64,000 bases of DNA from Pseudomonas sp. VD-NE ins (GTDB lineage: Bacteria; Pseudomonadota; Gammaproteobacteria; Pseudomonadales; Pseudomonadaceae), in contig NZ_CP134772.1 in the NCBI RefSeq assembly GCF_031882575.1, positions 3,119,001 to 3,183,000 of the forward strand. Direction: 5' to 3'. Below are positions 34,529 through 42,823 of this stretch, in pieces. The translations under genes and the position numbers were made by a program. Under the pieces are notes generated by a model. The model did not search any database. It was not told the origin of the DNA and saw nothing but the letters and a program-made list of their open reading frames with translations. Numbering within the stretch: the first letter of the stretch is position 1; the number at the start of each line of letters is the position of its first letter.

Positions 34529-34552
34529 GTGACTATTGACGATATTGGTCAC
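34529..34552. promoter_or_regulatory. Operator/promoter of the RND operon (shared 24-bp palindrome, copy 2)
   Basis: GTGACT and GGTCAC are separated by 12 bases starting ATTGAC, as in the FadL promoter: one arm base and the six bases after the core differ. The -35 TTGACG lies inside the operator; GAGAAT 17 bases later could be the -10. It ends 46 bases before the adaptor gene. Confidence 0.75.
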
Positions 34553-34598
34553 AAGGCTGAGAATATGATGATCATCCTATTCCTCGGTAAGTGAACCT

Positions 34599-35708
34599 AT
34601 GCGCCGGCTCCGACCTTTCCCCATTGCCGCATGCTTGTTGCCTCTTGCCCTGACCGCCTGTGGCGAATCTCCCGGCGTTGCAGATCCCCGAACCCAGGCG
34701 CCGCTGGTCAGATCCGCTGCGGTGCAAGCATCACCCGATGTCGCTCGCTCTTTCACCGGAGTGGTCGCGGCGCGCGTGCAGGGCGACCTGGGTTTTCGCG
34801 TTTCGGGCAAAGTGCTCGAACGTCTGGTTGATACGGGGGAGGTCGTCAAGCGAGGGCAGCCGCTGATGCGTCTCGACCCGATCGATCTCGGACTGCAAGC
34901 GCGGGCGCAGCTGGCGGCGGTCATTGCTGCTCGCGCCAGCGCCAAACAGACAGCCGACGACGAGGCTCGCTATCGCAAACTGGTCGGCGTTGGCGCCATT
35001 TCGGCATCAGCCTACGATCAGTACAGAGCCGCCGCGGAGACGGCAAAGGCGCAGCTCAATGCCGCGCAAGCGCAAGCGGACGTAGCGCGTAATGCTTCAG
35101 GTTATGCGCTGCTGGTCGCTGATGCGGACGGCGTGGTGGTGGAAACACTCGCTGAACCTGGACAAGTCGTCAGTCCGGGACAACCGGTGGTTCGACTGGC
35201 CCGTGCAGGTCAGCGCGAAGCCATCGTGCATCTGCCGGAAACGTTGCGTCCGGCAGCCGGTTCCACCGCACAAGCCAGCCTCTACGGGGTCAATTCAGCG
35301 GCGGTAACGGCAAAACTGCGGCTGCTTTCGGACTCCGCAGACCGTACGACGCGCACATTCGAAGCGCGCTATGTGCTTGAGGGGCCGCTGGCCAACGCGC
35401 CGATCGGTGCGACCGTCACCCTCAGCATTGCCGAGGGCGCCTCCCAGACACAGGCGTTACAAGTCCCCATCGCCGCGATTTACGACCCAGGCAAAGGATC
35501 CGGTGTGTGGGTGATTGCCGGAACACCGGCAACTGTGACCTGGCGAGCGGTTCAGGTGCTGGGGTTGAGCGATGATTCGGCGCGCATCGCCGGCGACCTC
35601 ACTGCCGGTGAGCAGGTTGTAGCGTTGGGCGCCCATCTGCTGCGCGATGGCGAAGAAGTACGATTGCCGCAGCAGAGCGAAGCCAGCGTTGCCGGGAGCC
35701 GTCCATGA
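34599..35708 (+). CDS. RND efflux periplasmic adaptor (membrane fusion) lipoprotein
   Basis: A 369-residue membrane fusion protein that links an inner-membrane RND pump to an outer-membrane channel. The lipobox LTAC at residues 20-23 anchors it. The lipoyl/barrel-sandwich halves are GDLGFRVSGKVLERLVDTGEVVKRGQPLMRLD and GVVVETLAEPGQVVSPGQPVVRL, with an alpha-hairpin between. It overlaps the pump gene by 4 bases (ATGA). No outer-membrane factor gene follows, so a channel such as OprM/TolC from elsewhere must be used. Confidence 0.95.
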   Translation: MRRLRPFPIAACLLPLALTACGESPGVADPRTQAPLVRSAAVQASPDVARSFTGVVAARVQGDLGFRVSGKVLERLVDTGEVVKRGQPLMRLDPIDLGLQARAQLAAVIAARASAKQTADDEARYRKLVGVGAISASAYDQYRAAAETAKAQLNAAQAQADVARNASGYALLVADADGVVVETLAEPGQVVSPGQPVVRLARAGQREAIVHLPETLRPAAGSTAQASLYGVNSAAVTAKLRLLSDSADRTTRTFEARYVLEGPLANAPIGATVTLSIAEGASQTQALQVPIAAIYDPGKGSGVWVIAGTPATVTWRAVQVLGLSDDSARIAGDLTAGEQVVALGAHLLRDGEEVRLPQQSEASVAGSRP

Positions 35709-38700
35709 GTCAGGGGCGCTTCAACCTTTCGGCCATCGCCGTGCGCGAGCGGGCGATCACGGTGTTTCTGATTTTTCTGATTGCCGTTGCGGGGACGTTG
35801 TCGTTCTTTCAACTGGGGCGTGCGGAGGATCCACCGTTCACGGTCAAGCAGTTGACCGTCATCACCGCGTGGCCCGGCGCGACGGCGCAAGAGATGCAGG
35901 ATCAGGTCGCCGAACCCCTTGAAAAGCGCCTGCAAGAACTCAAGTGGTACGACCGCTCGGAAACCTACACCCGCCCGGGACTCGCGTTCACGATGGTGTC
36001 GTTGCTCGATAGCACGCCACCCTCGCAAGTGCAGGAAGAGTTCTATCAAGCGCGCAAGAAACTCGACGATGAAGCCATCAGGCTGCCGGCCGGTGTGATC
36101 GGGCCGATGGTCAACGATGAGTTTTCCGATGTGACCTTCGCGCTGTTCGCCTTGAAAGCCAAAGGCGAGCCACAGCGCTTGCTGGTGCGTGATGCGGAAG
36201 CAATGCGCCAGCGTCTGCTGCACGTGCCTGGGGTGAAGAAGGTCAACATCATCGGTGAGCAAGCCGAGCGCATCTACGTCTCGTTTTCCCATGACCGCTT
36301 GGCGACCCTCGGCCTGTCACCGCAGGACATTTTCGCCGCGCTGAACAGTCAGAACGTGTTGACGCCCGCCGGCTCCATCGAAACTAATGGGCCGCAGGTG
36401 TTTCTGCGTCTGGACGGTGCCTTCGACAAGGTGCAGAAAATTCGCGACACACCGGTCTCGGTGCAGGGGCGCACGCTTAAGCTCTCTGATGTGGCGACGG
36501 TTGTACGCGGTTACGAAGACCCGGCGACCTTTGTTGTACGCAATAACGGTGAAGACGCGCTGCTGCTGGGCGTGGTGATGCGCGAGGGCTGGAACGGTCT
36601 GGATCTGGGCAAGGCGCTGGATGCGGAGACCGCCCGTATCAATGCGGAAATACCATTGGGCATGACCCTCGCCAAAGTCACCGACCAGGCAGTCAATATC
36701 GACTCGGCGGTCGGCGAGTTCATGGTCAAGTTTTTTGTCGCGCTGCTGGTTGTGATGCTCGTGTGCTTTCTCAGCATGGGCTGGCGGGTCGGGGTGGTGG
36801 TCGCTGCGGCTGTGCCGTTGACCCTGGCGATCGTGTTCGTGGTGATGGCCGCCACCGGCAAGAACTTTGATCGCATCACCCTCGGCTCATTGATCCTCGC
36901 GCTCGGGCTGTTGGTCGATGACGCGATCATCGCCATTGAAATGATGGTGGTGAAAATGGAGGAGGGCTACGACCGCATCAAAGCGTCCGCGTATGCCTGG
37001 AGCCATACGGCGGCGCCGATGCTGTCCGGCACGCTGGTGACCGCAATCGGTTTCTTGCCGAACGGTTTTGCCCAGTCCACTGCCGGCGAATACACCAGCA
37101 ATATGTTCTGGATTGTCGGTATTGCGCTGATCGCGTCCTGGGTCGTCGCGGTGGCGTTCACCCCGTATCTGGGCGTGAAGTTGTTGCCGGACATCAACAA
37201 GGTCGAGGGCGGCCACGCGGCGATCTACAACACGCCGAATTACAACCGCTTCCGCCGGCTGCTGACTGCGGTGATTGCTCGCAAATGGCTGGTGGCAGGT
37301 ACGGTGGTCACGCTGTTTTTCGTTGCGGTTCCAGGCATGGGGCTGGTGAAGAAGCAGTTCTTTCCGACCTCCGACCGCCCCGAGGTGATGATCGAGGTGC
37401 AGATGCCCTACGGCACTTCGATCGAGCAGACCAGTGACGCGGCCGCCAAGGTCGAAGCCTGGTTGCAAAAGCAGGATGAGGCCAAAATCGTCACGGCCTA
37501 TATCGGCCAAGGTGCGCCACGTTTCTTCCTGGCGATGGCGCCGGAATTACCCGATCCTTCTTTTGCCAAAATCGTGGTGCTGACGGACAGTCAGGAAGCA
37601 CGCGAAATCCTCAAGTTCCGACTTCGAGAAGCAGTTGCTGAAGGCCTCGCGCCGGAGGCTCGTGTGCGGGCAACGCAAATTGTCTTTGGTCCTTATTCGC
37701 CGTTTCCGGTTGCCTACCGGGTGATGGGCCCTGATCCGGCGAAGTTGCGCGACATCGCCGAGCAAGTCCGCGGCGTGCTGCATGACAGCCCGATGATGAG
37801 AACGGTGAACACTGACTGGGGACCGCTGACCCCGACATTGCATTTCAGTCTCGATCAGGACCGTCTGCAGGCAGTGGGACTGACCTCGAATGCGGTTGCC
37901 CAGCAACTGCAATTCCTGCTGAGCGGAGTGCCGATCACGGCGGTGCGCGAGGATATTCGCTCTGTGCAGGTCGTCGGACGTGCAGCGGGCAATATCCGGC
38001 TCGACCCGGCGCAAATCAAAGGCTTCACCCTGGTCGGCGCGGCAGGGCAACGCATCCCGTTATCGCAGATTGGCGAAGTCGATGTGCGCATGGAGGATCC
38101 GATTCTGCGGCGCCGTGACCGCACGCCGACCATCACCGTGCGTGGCGACATTGCCGAAGGTTTGCAGCCACCGGATGTATCGAGTGCGATTCTCAAGCAG
38201 TTGCAGCCGATCATCGAAACACTGCCTTCCGGTTACCGGATCGAGCAGGCAGGCGCCATCGAGGAATCCGGCAAGGCGGGCAAGGCGATCTTGCCCTTGC
38301 TGCCGATCATGATCGCCATGACGTTGCTGATCATCATTGTGCAGGTGCGTTCGATCGCGGCGATGATCATGGTCTTCCTCACCTCCCCGTTAGGCTTGAT
38401 TGGCGTGGTGCCGACGCTGCTGATCTTCAATCAGCCGTTTGGCATCAATGCGCTGGTCGGGTTGATTGCGCTGTCAGGGATCCTGATGCGCAATACGCTG
38501 ATTCTGATCGGGCAGATCCATCACAACACGCTGGAAGGGCTGGATCCGTTCCACGCTGTGGTCGAAGCCACGGTGCAACGTGCGCGGCCGGTACTGCTGA
38601 CGGCAATGGCGGCCATCCTGGCGTTTATTCCCCTGACACACTCGGTGTTCTGGGGGACGCTGGCTTACACCCTGATCGGCGGCACATTCGTCGGCACCAT

Positions 38701-38794
38701 CATGACGCTGGTGTTCCTGCCGGCGATGTATTCGATCTGGTTCAAGATCCGCCCTGAGCACGAGGTTCAGACCGAAACAGTCAAACTGGCGTAG
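35705..38794 (+). CDS. RND efflux transporter permease
   Basis: A 1029-residue inner-membrane RND pump (HAE1-like, AcrB superfamily). The first helix is followed by a large periplasmic loop, and the proton-relay aspartate pair is present in helix 4 (ILALGLLVDDAIIAIEMM). In the helix-10 relay position, GILMRNTLILIG has an arginine where AcrB has a lysine, as in some other RND branches. It is translationally coupled to the adaptor lipoprotein and ends at a strong terminator. The substrate is probably hydrophobic, given the shared operator with a FadL porin; that is inference. Confidence 0.95.
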   Translation: MSQGRFNLSAIAVRERAITVFLIFLIAVAGTLSFFQLGRAEDPPFTVKQLTVITAWPGATAQEMQDQVAEPLEKRLQELKWYDRSETYTRPGLAFTMVSLLDSTPPSQVQEEFYQARKKLDDEAIRLPAGVIGPMVNDEFSDVTFALFALKAKGEPQRLLVRDAEAMRQRLLHVPGVKKVNIIGEQAERIYVSFSHDRLATLGLSPQDIFAALNSQNVLTPAGSIETNGPQVFLRLDGAFDKVQKIRDTPVSVQGRTLKLSDVATVVRGYEDPATFVVRNNGEDALLLGVVMREGWNGLDLGKALDAETARINAEIPLGMTLAKVTDQAVNIDSAVGEFMVKFFVALLVVMLVCFLSMGWRVGVVVAAAVPLTLAIVFVVMAATGKNFDRITLGSLILALGLLVDDAIIAIEMMVVKMEEGYDRIKASAYAWSHTAAPMLSGTLVTAIGFLPNGFAQSTAGEYTSNMFWIVGIALIASWVVAVAFTPYLGVKLLPDINKVEGGHAAIYNTPNYNRFRRLLTAVIARKWLVAGTVVTLFFVAVPGMGLVKKQFFPTSDRPEVMIEVQMPYGTSIEQTSDAAAKVEAWLQKQDEAKIVTAYIGQGAPRFFLAMAPELPDPSFAKIVVLTDSQEAREILKFRLREAVAEGLAPEARVRATQIVFGPYSPFPVAYRVMGPDPAKLRDIAEQVRGVLHDSPMMRTVNTDWGPLTPTLHFSLDQDRLQAVGLTSNAVAQQLQFLLSGVPITAVREDIRSVQVVGRAAGNIRLDPAQIKGFTLVGAAGQRIPLSQIGEVDVRMEDPILRRRDRTPTITVRGDIAEGLQPPDVSSAILKQLQPIIETLPSGYRIEQAGAIEESGKAGKAILPLLPIMIAMTLLIIIVQVRSIAAMIMVFLTSPLGLIGVVPTLLIFNQPFGINALVGLIALSGILMRNTLILIGQIHHNTLEGLDPFHAVVEATVQRARPVLLTAMAAILAFIPLTHSVFWGTLAYTLIGGTFVGTIMTLVFLPAMYSIWFKIRPEHEVQTETVKLA

Positions 38795-38811
38795 TGACAA
38801 CGCCTGCAATC

Positions 38812-38838
38812 GAGGCCCGCTTTGGCGGGCCTCTTTGT
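38812..38838 (+). terminator. Rho-independent terminator of the RND operon
   Basis: GAGGCCCGC and GCGGGCCTC form a perfect 9-bp stem with loop TTTG and a short T tail, 18 bases after the pump stop and just before the convergent LysR gene. Confidence 0.88.
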
Positions 38839-38845
38839 CCCCACG

Positions 38846-39760
38846 TCAAAGCGTGGTGATCTGTCCGTTGCGATCCAGTTCATACACCTTGTTGCCCTGC
38901 AATTTCTCCTTCAGCCATCGCTCGGCTTTACCCAGAGGCCGCTGCCGCGCCCACAGCAAATCCACACCAATCTGCCAGTCCGTATGCGGATACGCCGAGA
39001 GCTGCAGTTCCACCAGCTCACCCTTGGCCAGTTCGCGCTGAATAAGCTGCCGGGGCAGGGTGGCCCAACCGAGTCCGGCGCGGACCATTTCCAATAGAGC
39101 CAGATAGCTTTCCGCTTGCCACAACTGGGTCGAGCGCAGGTATTCGCTGCTCGGCAGTTTGCTCGCGTGGGCACTGAAGGCCAGGCGGCGATGGACGTGC
39201 AGGTCGTCGAAGGTGACGTTGTCGAGTTGCGCCAATGGATGCTCGGGGTGGCAGACGTGCAGCATGATCAGTTTGCCCAGTTGCTGGAACGCCAGCTCCT
39301 TGGGGTAGCCGGGCTGTGAGAAAGCCACGCCGAGTACCGCTTCACCGCTGCTGACCAGTTCGCTGACGTCGCCATACACCGGATGGCGGATGATCAGGTC
39401 GACGAAGGGGAACGCGGCTTCGAAGGCTTTGAGCACCGGCATGATCGGGCCGTACGGCGTTTCAATGGCGAGCGTCAGGCTGGTTTCGACGTTGTCCGCA
39501 AGGCAATCGGCGTGGGCTTCGAAGGTCATGCAGCGTTCGAGCACGGCTTCGGCCTGCACCAGCAATTTGTGGCCGCTGGCGGTGAGGGCAGGGCTGCGGT
39601 TGCTGCGGTCGAACAGGTCGACGCCGAGGTCGGTTTCGAGGTTGGCAATCGCCGCGCTGATGGTCGATTGGGTCTTGCCCATTTGGCGCCCGGCGGCGGA
39701 GAACGATCCGCTTTTGACCACTTGGACGAACATCAACAGTTGATCGAGTGAGAAGCGCAA
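38846..39760 (-). CDS. LysR family transcriptional regulator (probable TTG start)
   Basis: A LysR regulator of 304 residues. The helix-turn-helix reads LLMFVQVVKSGSFSAAGRQMGKTQSTISAAIANLE. The best start is a TTG at 39760 giving MRFSLDQLLMF, with AGGAG eight bases upstream; the frame opens at an ATG at 39823, but the extra 21 residues are not typical and cover the operator. It is divergent from the nucleobase permease-deaminase operon, which it probably controls. Confidence 0.9.
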   Translation of the reverse strand: MRFSLDQLLMFVQVVKSGSFSAAGRQMGKTQSTISAAIANLETDLGVDLFDRSNRSPALTASGHKLLVQAEAVLERCMTFEAHADCLADNVETSLTLAIETPYGPIMPVLKAFEAAFPFVDLIIRHPVYGDVSELVSSGEAVLGVAFSQPGYPKELAFQQLGKLIMLHVCHPEHPLAQLDNVTFDDLHVHRRLAFSAHASKLPSSEYLRSTQLWQAESYLALLEMVRAGLGWATLPRQLIQRELAKGELVELQLSAYPHTDWQIGVDLLWARQRPLGKAERWLKEKLQGNKVYELDRNGQITTL

Positions 39761-39819
39761 GCGGTGGACTCCTGGGTCGAAAATAAAGGTTTGGAGCGGC
39801 TGATGAATGCCTGATTGTG

Positions 39820-39838
39820 CCATCGAAAAAAGCGATGG
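39820..39838. promoter_or_regulatory. Inverted repeat, candidate LysR site upstream of the permease operon
   Basis: CCATCG-AAAAAAG-CGATGG has perfect 6-base arms. T39823 and A39835 give the T-N11-A spacing expected of LysR sites. It lies 60 bases upstream of the proposed LysR TTG and 137 upstream of the permease. The A-rich centre would bend easily. Confidence 0.5.
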
Positions 39839-39974
39839 TTGCTAATTTGTTTCATCGTAATAAACGTTCAACCATGGCCCCGCGTCAAACGATCTCCGGG
39901 GCGGATCTACCCTTCAAACGCCCCTGAGCATGCCCGCGATCTCAACAGATGCCGCACCTTCAGGAGCGTGTGAA

Positions 39975-41306
39975 ATGACTACACAACGCATTCATCCGGT
40001 GGACGAGGTTTTGCCACTGCGACAGCTGTTCACGTTTGGCTTGCAGCATGTGCTGGTGATGTACGCGGGAGCGGTGGCGGTGCCGCTGATTCTCGGCAGT
40101 GCGATGGGGCTGACCTCAGCGCAGGTGGTGTTGCTGATCAACGCCAACCTGTTGACCTCGGGTGTGGCGACGTTGATTCAAACCCTCGGTTTCTGGAAGT
40201 TCGGCGCGCGGCTGCCGCTGATTCAGGGCTGCTCGTTCATAGCCCTGGCGCCGATGATCATGATCGGCAAGGAGTTCGGACTCAGTCAGATTTTCGGTGC
40301 GGTGATCGCCGCTGGCTTTATCACCATTGCGCTGGCGCCGGTGTTCAGCCGCTTGCTGCGTTTTTTTCCACCGGTGGTGATTGGCAGTCTGATCACCATT
40401 ATCGGCATCTCGCTGATGCCGGCGGCGGCGATCTGGCTGGGCGGTGGCAATCCCGACTCACCGGATTTCGGCAATCCCGCGAACTTGTTGCTGGGCCTGG
40501 CCACGGTCAGCGTAACGCTGGTGATTTACGCCAAGTTCAAGGGCTTCATCGGCAACCTCAGCGTGCTCATTGGCTTGTTCGTCGGCAGTCTGATCGCAGC
40601 GGCTTGCGGTATGACTCACTTCAATCGGGTCAGCGAAGCCGCATGGTTTGAGCTGAGTGCGCCGATGGCCTTCGGCGCCCCGGAATTCGCACCGGTGCCG
40701 ATTCTGATCATGACCCTGGCGATGCTGGTGATCATGGCCGAGACCACCGGCAACTGCCTGGCGATCGGCAAATTGACCGGCAAACCGACTACGCAACAAA
40801 CCCTCGGCAATGCGTTTCGCGCCGATGGGTTGTCGACCATGCTCGGCGGCTTGTTCAACAGCTTTCCTTACAACGCCTTCACCCAGAACACCGGTTTGAT
40901 CGCGCTTTCCAATGTGAAAAGCCGCTTCGTCGTCGCCGCCGCCGGGGCAATCATGGTGCTGATGGGTTTGTTCCCGAAACTCGGCGCGTTGATCGCCGCG
41001 GTGCCGACGCCGGTGCTCGGTGGCTGCGCGATTGTGATGTTTGGCATGACCACGGTGGCGGGGATTCAGGAACTGTCGCGGGTGCAATTCGAGGGCACTC
41101 GCAACGGCATCATCGTCGCCGTATCGGTAAGTGTCGGCGTGCTGCCGATGTCCTTTCCGGCGCTGTTCGAACACGTCGGCCCGACCCTGAAACTGGTGCT
41201 CGACAGCGGGATTTTCCTCGGAGCGATCACCGCCATTGTCCTCAACATCCTGCTCAACAACGATAAAAAATCGACCGAAACCATCGGCGCTGAACTGGCC
41301 GACTGA
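39975..41306 (+). CDS. NCS2 nucleobase:cation symporter (uracil/xanthine permease family)
   Basis: A 443-residue permease of the NCS2/NAT family, importing xanthine, uric acid or uracil with cations. Helix 1 has LFTFGLQHVLVMYAGAVAVPL and the signature loop is NAFTQNTGLIALSNVKSR. I start at ATG 39975, with AGGAG upstream; the frame is open 15 codons further. A nucleoside/guanine deaminase follows in 31 bases, so the pair probably imports and deaminates a purine. A divergent LysR gene is the likely regulator. Confidence 0.93.
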   Translation: MTTQRIHPVDEVLPLRQLFTFGLQHVLVMYAGAVAVPLILGSAMGLTSAQVVLLINANLLTSGVATLIQTLGFWKFGARLPLIQGCSFIALAPMIMIGKEFGLSQIFGAVIAAGFITIALAPVFSRLLRFFPPVVIGSLITIIGISLMPAAAIWLGGGNPDSPDFGNPANLLLGLATVSVTLVIYAKFKGFIGNLSVLIGLFVGSLIAAACGMTHFNRVSEAAWFELSAPMAFGAPEFAPVPILIMTLAMLVIMAETTGNCLAIGKLTGKPTTQQTLGNAFRADGLSTMLGGLFNSFPYNAFTQNTGLIALSNVKSRFVVAAAGAIMVLMGLFPKLGALIAAVPTPVLGGCAIVMFGMTTVAGIQELSRVQFEGTRNGIIVAVSVSVGVLPMSFPALFEHVGPTLKLVLDSGIFLGAITAIVLNILLNNDKKSTETIGAELAD

Positions 41307-41337
41307 CTGTTTGTTTTCCACTGCCCAGGAGTTACTC

Positions 41338-41847
41338 ATGAATCAATTCACTCAGCTCATCCCGGCCGGCGTCAGCGAGCTTGATCTGACCTTGCTGCGC
41401 CAGACCATCGCCTTGTCCGAGGCATCGAAGCAACGCGGTCGCCATCCGTTCGCGGCATTGGTGGCCGACCGCAAAGGCAAGGTGATTGTCGAAGCGGGAA
41501 ATAACTCGATGCCGCCGGAAGGCGATCCGACTCAGCATGCGGAGTTGGTGGCAGCAGCGGCAGCGGCAAAACTGCTGTCGCCGCAAGAGCTGGAACTGTG
41601 CACGCTGTACACCAGCGCCGAACCTTGCTGCATGTGCGCCGGCGCGGTGTATTGGACCGGGATCGGGCGGGTGGTTTATGCCTTGTCGGAGCATGCGCTG
41701 CTGGAATTGACCGGTGACCACCCGGAGAACCCGACGTTCTCGCTGCCGTGCCGCGAGGTGTTCGCCAAGGGGCAGCGCAAGGTCAGTGTGTTCGGGCCGA
41801 TGCTAGAGGGCGAGGCGGCTGAGCCGCACAAGGGGTTTTGGTTGTAA
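41338..41847 (+). CDS. Nucleoside / guanine deaminase (cytidine deaminase-like zinc enzyme)
   Basis: A 169-residue deaminase of the tRNA-adenosine/guanine deaminase branch of the CDA superfamily. The zinc site is complete: HAE near residue 62 and PCCMC near residue 97, with the catalytic glutamate in HAE. Upstream TSAE and downstream VYWTGIGRVVYAL are as in small guanine deaminases. It starts at ATG 41338 with AGGAG upstream and follows an NCS2 permease in an operon, which supports a role in salvage or catabolism of an imported purine. Confidence 0.92.
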   Translation: MNQFTQLIPAGVSELDLTLLRQTIALSEASKQRGRHPFAALVADRKGKVIVEAGNNSMPPEGDPTQHAELVAAAAAAKLLSPQELELCTLYTSAEPCCMCAGAVYWTGIGRVVYALSEHALLELTGDHPENPTFSLPCREVFAKGQRKVSVFGPMLEGEAAEPHKGFWL

Positions 41848-41983
41848 CCGCTTTGAAACGCAGCTCGGGTTGCGCTATCTAGAGACGTAAGAGCACTTGC
41901 TCGCCGAGAGGGAAAAGGTGCGAGTTTTGGAACTGCCAGCCCTCGGCCGATGCCGAAGTAGTAACCAGAACGAGGGCAAAGCA

Positions 41984-42115
41984 ATGACTGAAGAAACAGT
42001 ACAATTTCCAGAGGAAGAGGTACCGGATCAATCGACGCCTGCGCATTCCACAGAGGAAGAGCAAAAGCGCCTTAAAGATTTTAACAAGGAAGGCATCCCG
42101 CCCGGCAGCTGCTGA
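41984..42115 (+). CDS. Small acidic hypothetical protein (43 residues)
   Basis: A short frame starting MTEETVQFPEEEVPDQ and ending RLKDFNKEGIPPGSC, highly acidic at the front with a compact C-terminal tail. GAGGGC lies nine bases before the ATG, a reasonable ribosome binding site. No known domain. The frame is open further upstream without a better start. It ends 6 bases before a large imperfect hairpin at 42121-42191. Its reality rests on the ribosome binding site and amino-acid composition alone. Confidence 0.5.
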   Translation: MTEETVQFPEEEVPDQSTPAHSTEEEQKRLKDFNKEGIPPGSC

Positions 42116-42120
42116 TCGGT

Positions 42121-42191
42121 AGGCACTGGCTCGGGCCACGTACCTTCGGCGCGTCGCTTTGCGACGCGACATGAGGCGTTGGCCCGTGCCT
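42121..42191. repeat. Large imperfect palindrome with GC hairpin core
   Basis: AGGCA and CGGGCCA on the left (42121-42138) pair with TGGCCCG and TGCCT on the right (42180-42191). The centre is a perfect hairpin CGCGTCGC-TTT-GCGACGCG (42150-42168). No T tail follows, so it is not a standard terminator. It could be a structured RNA, a repeat-family member, or a cruciform. Confidence 0.5.
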
Positions 42192-42212
42192 GTGCGGCCA
42201 TCGGCGGGGATT

Positions 42213-42608
42213 TCAAGCGTGTGTGTCTACGCTGAGTGTCATTTGGATCAATGTTGCCTGCAGCGCGTGGAGGTTGCCAGCGCATACAGAAATCTGATTT
42301 TGAATCTCGATTGTTCTTTGAGCCTTCTCTTCTTCTGGCATATTCATTCTTTCGGTTTTAGCCAGCTCTGCTTTGCGAGTTGCAAGTTGTTGCTGTATCT
42401 CGGCAATTTGTTTTTTTATGAGCTCGACTGCACTAATAGGCTGTTTGACCGTATTAACTCCTTTTTCGCTGGAATCAGTCCTAATCTTGTCGTCGCTTGT
42501 GGTTTTCTTCGTAAGCGATAGATGATTTTGCGAATCTGATTTTATGTGTTGGTTGTTCTCTGGTTTTTTCTTATAGGTGGTTGCTCTAATTGCGCTGATT
42601 TTTGGCAT
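42213..42608 (-). CDS. Hypothetical low-GC protein with predicted coiled coil (FlxA-like region)
   Basis: A 131-residue protein. The first half is polar and lysine-rich. The second half (AVELIKKQIAEIQQQLATRKAELAKTERM) has strong coiled-coil character and resembles FlxA-like proteins. Codon use is AT-rich and unlike the neighbours, suggesting recent acquisition. AAGAGAA precedes the ATG. An imperfect copy of the fimbrial-locus box lies about 115 bases upstream at 42724-42736. Function unknown. Confidence 0.65.
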   Translation of the reverse strand: MPKISAIRATTYKKKPENNQHIKSDSQNHLSLTKKTTSDDKIRTDSSEKGVNTVKQPISAVELIKKQIAEIQQQLATRKAELAKTERMNMPEEEKAQRTIEIQNQISVCAGNLHALQATLIQMTLSVDTHA

Positions 42609-42770
42609 GGTTAATTCTCTTGGCTTTCTCGCCTATAGGGCGGTGGGGCTATTGATCTCACACGGTTGCGCGTGAGTGCTCACTGCGCCTTTTATGGTAA
42701 TGAGCCTTTTGCGTGTGGATATAGGAATTGTCTTGTTTTTATGCGCCATGGCTAGACGCGCAGAAACCAC

Positions 42771-42795
42771 AAGGCTCTGAATAAATCAGAGCCTT
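42771..42795 (-). terminator. Stem-loop after the usher gene
   Basis: AAGGCTCTGA and TCAGAGCCTT form a perfect 10-bp stem around ATAAA, 29 bases downstream of the usher stop on the minus strand. The following T stretch is weak (GTGGTTTC), so termination efficiency is uncertain. Confidence 0.6.
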
Positions 42796-42823
42796 GATGT
42801 TGAAGATTGAAGAATTGAACGTG

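Noticed and set aside
42150..42168. Hairpin CGCGTCGC-TTT-GCGACGCG as a terminator of the small gene
   Set aside because: No T run follows on either strand; kept as the core of a larger palindrome instead.
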